Source: RGIG9115 sp045644665
GTDB taxonomy: Bacteria > Bacillota > Clostridia > UBA1381
Direction: 5' to 3'
Length of the DNA stretch: 33,525 nt
Assembly (NCBI GenBank): GCA_045644665.1
Contig: JAZRHH010000030.1
Span: forward strand, 1 to 33,525
Positions 30,759 to 33,525 of the stretch are shown here, in pieces. The position numbers were made by a program, and so were the translations under genes. A model generated the notes under the pieces. That model had not been told where the DNA came from. It saw nothing but the letters and a program-made list of their open reading frames with translations, and did no database searches. Numbering within the stretch: the first letter of the stretch is position 1; each line of letters starts with the position of its first letter.

Positions 30759-31622
30759 ATGAAAAACAAACCCCTTTTCCCTAATTATATTGATGCTGAA
30801 AATGATACTTTGATTCAATATTTCAACAATTCCTGCAAAAGCGAAAAGCCACACTCACACCCCTTTTTTCAAGTGTTTTTTCTTATAAAAGGGAAACTGA
30901 CACATCATATCAACAGCTTATCCGCAGACATGTCTATCGGTGAAATGGCGATTATTCCACCTAATGTTCCTCATTGCATAACGCTTAAAAATAATCCTGA
31001 ACTCTATTCATTCTCATTCAACCTGTCAGTCTTTGGAGAAATTAATATTCTTAACGAGCAGGTGCTCACTTTTTTAAAATCATTGCAGGATAACAAAAAA
31101 ATCATTTTCCCAAAAACATCAATAGCAACTGATGACATTTTGTATGTGCAAAACTTGTTTGAGAGAATCTACAGAGAGTCTTACCAAAAAGATGTGGGTT
31201 TTAAAGAAACGATACTTCTTCATGGAATACTTATACTTACACAGTTTATAAGAAGATACCACATTACAAATCCTGACAACGCTCAAAACGGAAGTTATAC
31301 TAATGAACAAATGGTACTAAACTGTATCAGATACATAGATAGTCATTTTACCGAAAATTTGAGCCTTGATAAAATTACACATATGTCTGCGCTGTCTCAA
31401 AGTACATTTTGCTCATGTTTTAAAAATATTACCGGAACTACTTTTCATAATTACCTGAATAAATGTCGAATAAAATACGCTATTGAACTCCTCAAAAAAG
31501 GATATAAAACAACTTCTGTGTGTTCATTTTGCGGATATAACGACTTTGCGACCTTCAGCCGTAATTTCAAAAAATTTGTAGGCACAAACCCAAAAGAATA
31601 TAAGAAAACCCTATCTGTGTAG
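30759..31622 (+). CDS. AraC-family transcriptional regulator
   Basis: This 287-residue protein has an N-terminal cupin domain (HSHPFFQVFFLIKGKLTHHI, IPPNVPHCITLKNN) and a C-terminal AraC double helix-turn-helix at about 185-285 (SLDKITHMSALSQSTFCSCF and CSFCGYNDFATFSRNFKKFV, NPKEYKK). It is transcribed away from the CapA-like/M20/MBL operon with 143 bases between, the classic position for a local activator. Direct repeats in that gap support self- and operon control. Confidence 0.93.
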   Translation: MKNKPLFPNYIDAENDTLIQYFNNSCKSEKPHSHPFFQVFFLIKGKLTHHINSLSADMSIGEMAIIPPNVPHCITLKNNPELYSFSFNLSVFGEINILNEQVLTFLKSLQDNKKIIFPKTSIATDDILYVQNLFERIYRESYQKDVGFKETILLHGILILTQFIRRYHITNPDNAQNGSYTNEQMVLNCIRYIDSHFTENLSLDKITHMSALSQSTFCSCFKNITGTTFHNYLNKCRIKYAIELLKKGYKTTSVCSFCGYNDFATFSRNFKKFVGTNPKEYKKTLSV

Positions 31623-31645
31623 ATGTTTTGCACAGATAGGGTTTT
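31605..31645. terminator. Terminator of the second AraC gene
   Basis: AAAACCCTATCTGTG pairs with CACAGATAGGGTTTT around an 11-base loop. The 5' arm overlaps the last codons and the stop. Confidence 0.9.
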
Positions 31646-31729
31646 GAGTCTAAAACTGAAACTTGTCAAGAATTTCGGAATAATAAAAAAAGGAAAAGAG
31701 CCGAATAGTTTAGATTCCATTTGTTTTAA

Positions 31730-31940
31730 GTGAAATATCAACTTGGTTGATGTGAAATAATTTACTTTCGTAAATTGTGAAATAGAAAGCTGACGCTTTC
31801 TGTGAAATGAAATAAATCCACACGCCGCAAGGCGTATTTCACATTGTGTAGCAATATTTCACACCCGAAGGGTATTTCACAAATCCTGAAAGGATTTATT
31901 TCGTTGAAAAAAAGACTATTCTTTAAGAATAGTCTTTTTT
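31730..31940. repeat. Mirror-symmetric hairpin array with GTGAAAT / ATTTCAC spacers
   Basis: Seven short hairpins are separated by seven-base spacers. GTGAAAT occurs at 31730, 31752, 31777 and 31802; then ATTTCAC at 31836, 31856 and 31874, and a degenerate ATTTCGT at 31898. The hairpins are ATCAAC/GTTGAT, AATTTAC/GTAAATT, AGAAAGC/GCTTTCT, ACGCC/GGCGT, ATTG/CAAT, ACCC/GGGT and AAATCCT/AGGATTT. A GAAATAAATCC core lies after the fourth left spacer. The array ends with a strong AAAAAGACTATTC/GAATAGTCTTTTT hairpin. Each left spacer is the complement of a right one, so the whole element can fold as one long stem with arms. It lies between convergent genes and codes for nothing. Confidence 0.9.
31909..31939. 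terminator. Terminal hairpin of the array
   Basis: A 13-bp stem AAAAAGACTATTC/GAATAGTCTTTTT with a TTTAA loop and T/A-runs on both sides, so it can terminate transcription in either direction. Confidence 0.8.
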
Positions 31941-32127
31941 CTTGGCTTTCGGCTACATAATAGATGCAGGTCTTTTTTGACATCATGGTTTTAGAAATTT
32001 GCTTTACAACAAATCGTCATTTAATGCCACTTTTCTGTATGTAAGTTTAGCATATTTATTGCTTTTTATCAATTATTCTAACACTTTTAAATATGCATGG
32101 TTCGAATTCGACACAGGGAGCCATAAA
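31941..32127. other. Gene-free stretch between array and SEC-C gene
   Basis: AT-rich DNA without a credible frame. It begins with CTTGGCTTTCGGC directly after the terminal hairpin, possibly the outer edge of the array. I see no tRNA, promoter or transposase remnant here. Confidence 0.5.
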
Positions 32128-33525
32128 CTATTTACCACAACAATTTTTGAACTTTTTGTTACTTCCACACGGGCATTTATCATTTCGTCCCACTTTCTTC
32201 ACGATATTTCGAATTGTCTTATTAGGTTTATCTCCATCATATGGATCATCTGCCAATGACAATTCTAATATCCCCATCGGTACATCATTTTCAAAGCGTG
32301 GAATAGGTTTAAACACATTTTTCATACAACTAGCAATATTCCCCACTGATGTAGGATTGTTCAAATACTCTCTAAATTCTTTTGCAGTGGGAATCCCTTC
32401 TTTTTGTAAAGGGATAACTTCTATTTCTTCAGGAATACCATCAGCTAACTTAGTCTTATAAATCTCACCTGTCACAAAGTACTTCAGCAACGATGTATCG
32501 TCAATAATGGTAACCCCATTATATTTTAAACCAGTGAAGTCGTATATGTCTGTACAAACTATCTTCATGATTTTCGACTCTGAATATGGTTTTTCTGGTA
32601 AATCGATATTTGCCAATGCACAGATCTTGTCCCAATCACGATTAACAACCTCTACTCTCCGATTAACTTGTTCTACTCCTTCTTCAATTACCTTTTCCCG
32701 GCTCATCAATTCTTTATTTCCATAAGGAGTGGTTAATGACTTTAGTTCTATAATCAGCAAATAATCTTCCAATGTTGCAATTAAATCAAATTCAACATTT
32801 TTACCGTCATATGCCAAAAATTCTATCTTGCTTGTATTTACATTAATTCCATTACAATGTTTAAGTTCATCGATCATTCTATTTTCATACTCTTTCCCGG
32901 CGGCAGAATAATCCACATTATGTTTTTGCAATAATTTTTCTACTGCCCGTTCCATATTGAATGTAGAAATCAAGGTTTCGCAAAGCAAGACTTGCTTTTC
33001 ATTTACCATTATCAGGGGGTGAGTGAATATTTCACAATTCTTTTTCTGCGGACAATACATGAAGCATGAAAGCATTTCATATGCTTTATTCTTTTGTACA
33101 TCAAACAAATGACATATTTCCTTTATAAAATACTCTATGTCAACCACAGGCACAGTATACTTATACGACGAATAATTATCTTCCTTAAAATTCTTATTAA
33201 CAGCAGCTATATATAAATTGCTAAATGTATATAAATACGTATATGTTTTTAAAATATCCTCAATTGTCACATTACCAAAGGAATATTCGAAGTAAATCGG
33301 TTTTATCATAGACTTTGCCACATCAGCAATACTACTCCCAAGCTTGCTTGCTTTTTTATATTCACTTTTTTCAAAATGAAAGTTATAAATATTATCTATA
33401 TCGACTCTTTCCAGCAATCCATCATCTTTATCACTAATACTTTCTCTGATCTCAGACATCTTGATAATAAAATTGGAATAACTTTTGTAGCCTCTCCTCA
33501 GTATTGCAGTATGATGAGCAATATT
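32128..33525 (-). CDS. PD-(D/E)XK nuclease-like protein with C-terminal SEC-C motif, cut by the right edge
   Basis: The protein ends in a SEC-C zinc motif, CPCGSNKKFKNCC. Numbering from an internal Met at 33459, a middle segment reads FDLIAT...LLIIELKSL with Asp225, Glu238 and Lys240 in the D-x(12)-E-x-K pattern of the PD-(D/E)XK nuclease superfamily, with a Glu in KEYENRMIDEL about 34 residues before. A CPQKKNC cluster lies near 136-142. The frame stays open upstream of 33459 for the last 22 codons, with no Shine-Dalgarno at that ATG and coding-like residues, so the N-terminus is probably beyond the window. It could be a defence or DNA-quality protein; no partner gene is visible. Downstream on the same strand lies the hairpin array. 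Confidence 0.8.
   Translation of the reverse strand, partial: NIAHHTAILRRGYKSYSNFIIKMSEIRESISDKDDGLLERVDIDNIYNFHFEKSEYKKASKLGSSIADVAKSMIKPIYFEYSFGNVTIEDILKTYTYLYTFSNLYIAAVNKNFKEDNYSSYKYTVPVVDIEYFIKEICHLFDVQKNKAYEMLSCFMYCPQKKNCEIFTHPLIMVNEKQVLLCETLISTFNMERAVEKLLQKHNVDYSAAGKEYENRMIDELKHCNGINVNTSKIEFLAYDGKNVEFDLIATLEDYLLIIELKSLTTPYGNKELMSREKVIEEGVEQVNRRVEVVNRDWDKICALANIDLPEKPYSESKIMKIVCTDIYDFTGLKYNGVTIIDDTSLLKYFVTGEIYKTKLADGIPEEIEVIPLQKEGIPTAKEFREYLNNPTSVGNIASCMKNVFKPIPRFENDVPMGILELSLADDPYDGDKPNKTIRNIVKKVGRNDKCPCGSNKKFKNCCGK

Noticed and set aside
31730..31904. Hairpin array as a CRISPR locus
   Set aside because: Repeats are only seven bases, invert in the middle, and the intervening sequences are palindromic, so it is not CRISPR; no cas genes are present.
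31941..32127. Remnant of a transposase next to the hairpin array
   Set aside because: No frame in this stretch resembles a transposase or recombinase in either direction.

Overview
The window looks like a chromosomal segment of a low-GC, anaerobic, S-layer-bearing member of the Bacillota, most likely class Clostridia. Support comes from the AT-rich intergenic DNA, consensus TTGACA-17-TATAAT promoters, strong GGAGG ribosome binding sites, SLH-domain surface proteins, DUF4830/DUF378/YitT-type proteins and a Firmicutes-style L10 leader. No species can be named from the sequence alone. Most genes are on the minus strand.

Region 1 (1-4660) is housekeeping. An L10-leader-controlled rplJ-rplL unit runs straight into yceD-rpmF, which is an unusual join. 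It is preceded by a nucleotide-sugar dehydratase gene and radC. Region 2 (4961-13630) is an accessory catabolic island: a cytoplasmic FAD oxidoreductase with flanking beta-domains, AraC and LacI regulators, a divergent sugar-phosphate isomerase (NagB-like), a neutral-ceramidase-like hydrolase and a NagA-like deacetylase. Two matching CGAAA/TTTCG dyads flank the divergent promoters between the LacI gene and the NagB-like gene, so these genes are probably induced together by one unidentified amino-sugar or N-acyl compound. The NagB-like protein has lost the usual phosphate loop and a catalytic Asp, which suggests a different reaction or substrate.

Region 3 (13798-19640) holds small unrecognised proteins, dapB, a YbaK deacylase, a stand-alone MsmX/UgpC-type sugar-ABC ATPase, a 23S-type RNA methyltransferase, an SLH-anchored glucosaminidase, and DUF4830 and DUF378 proteins. 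Region 4 (19827-26878) holds a 1031-residue S-layer protein under two tandem consensus promoters, a YitT protein, a CPA2 cation/proton antiporter, and a divergent XRE-regulator/small-membrane-protein module with a clear operator.

Region 5 (26879-33525) is the most accessory part. It starts with a compact structured RNA that ends in a tRNA-like T arm; a raiA or Clostridiales-1 type RNA is suspected but unproven. Next is an MBL hydrolase / M20 peptidase / CapA-like operon with a divergent AraC regulator, whose promoter carries two 21-bp direct repeats. Then comes an array of seven hairpins separated by four GTGAAAT and then four ATTTCAC-like spacers, a mirror-symmetric element that no standard feature class explains. 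A PD-(D/E)XK/SEC-C protein runs off the right edge. The most promising undescribed items are the mirror-symmetric hairpin array, the T-arm RNA, and the NagB-like/ceramidase-like/NagA-like/FAD locus.
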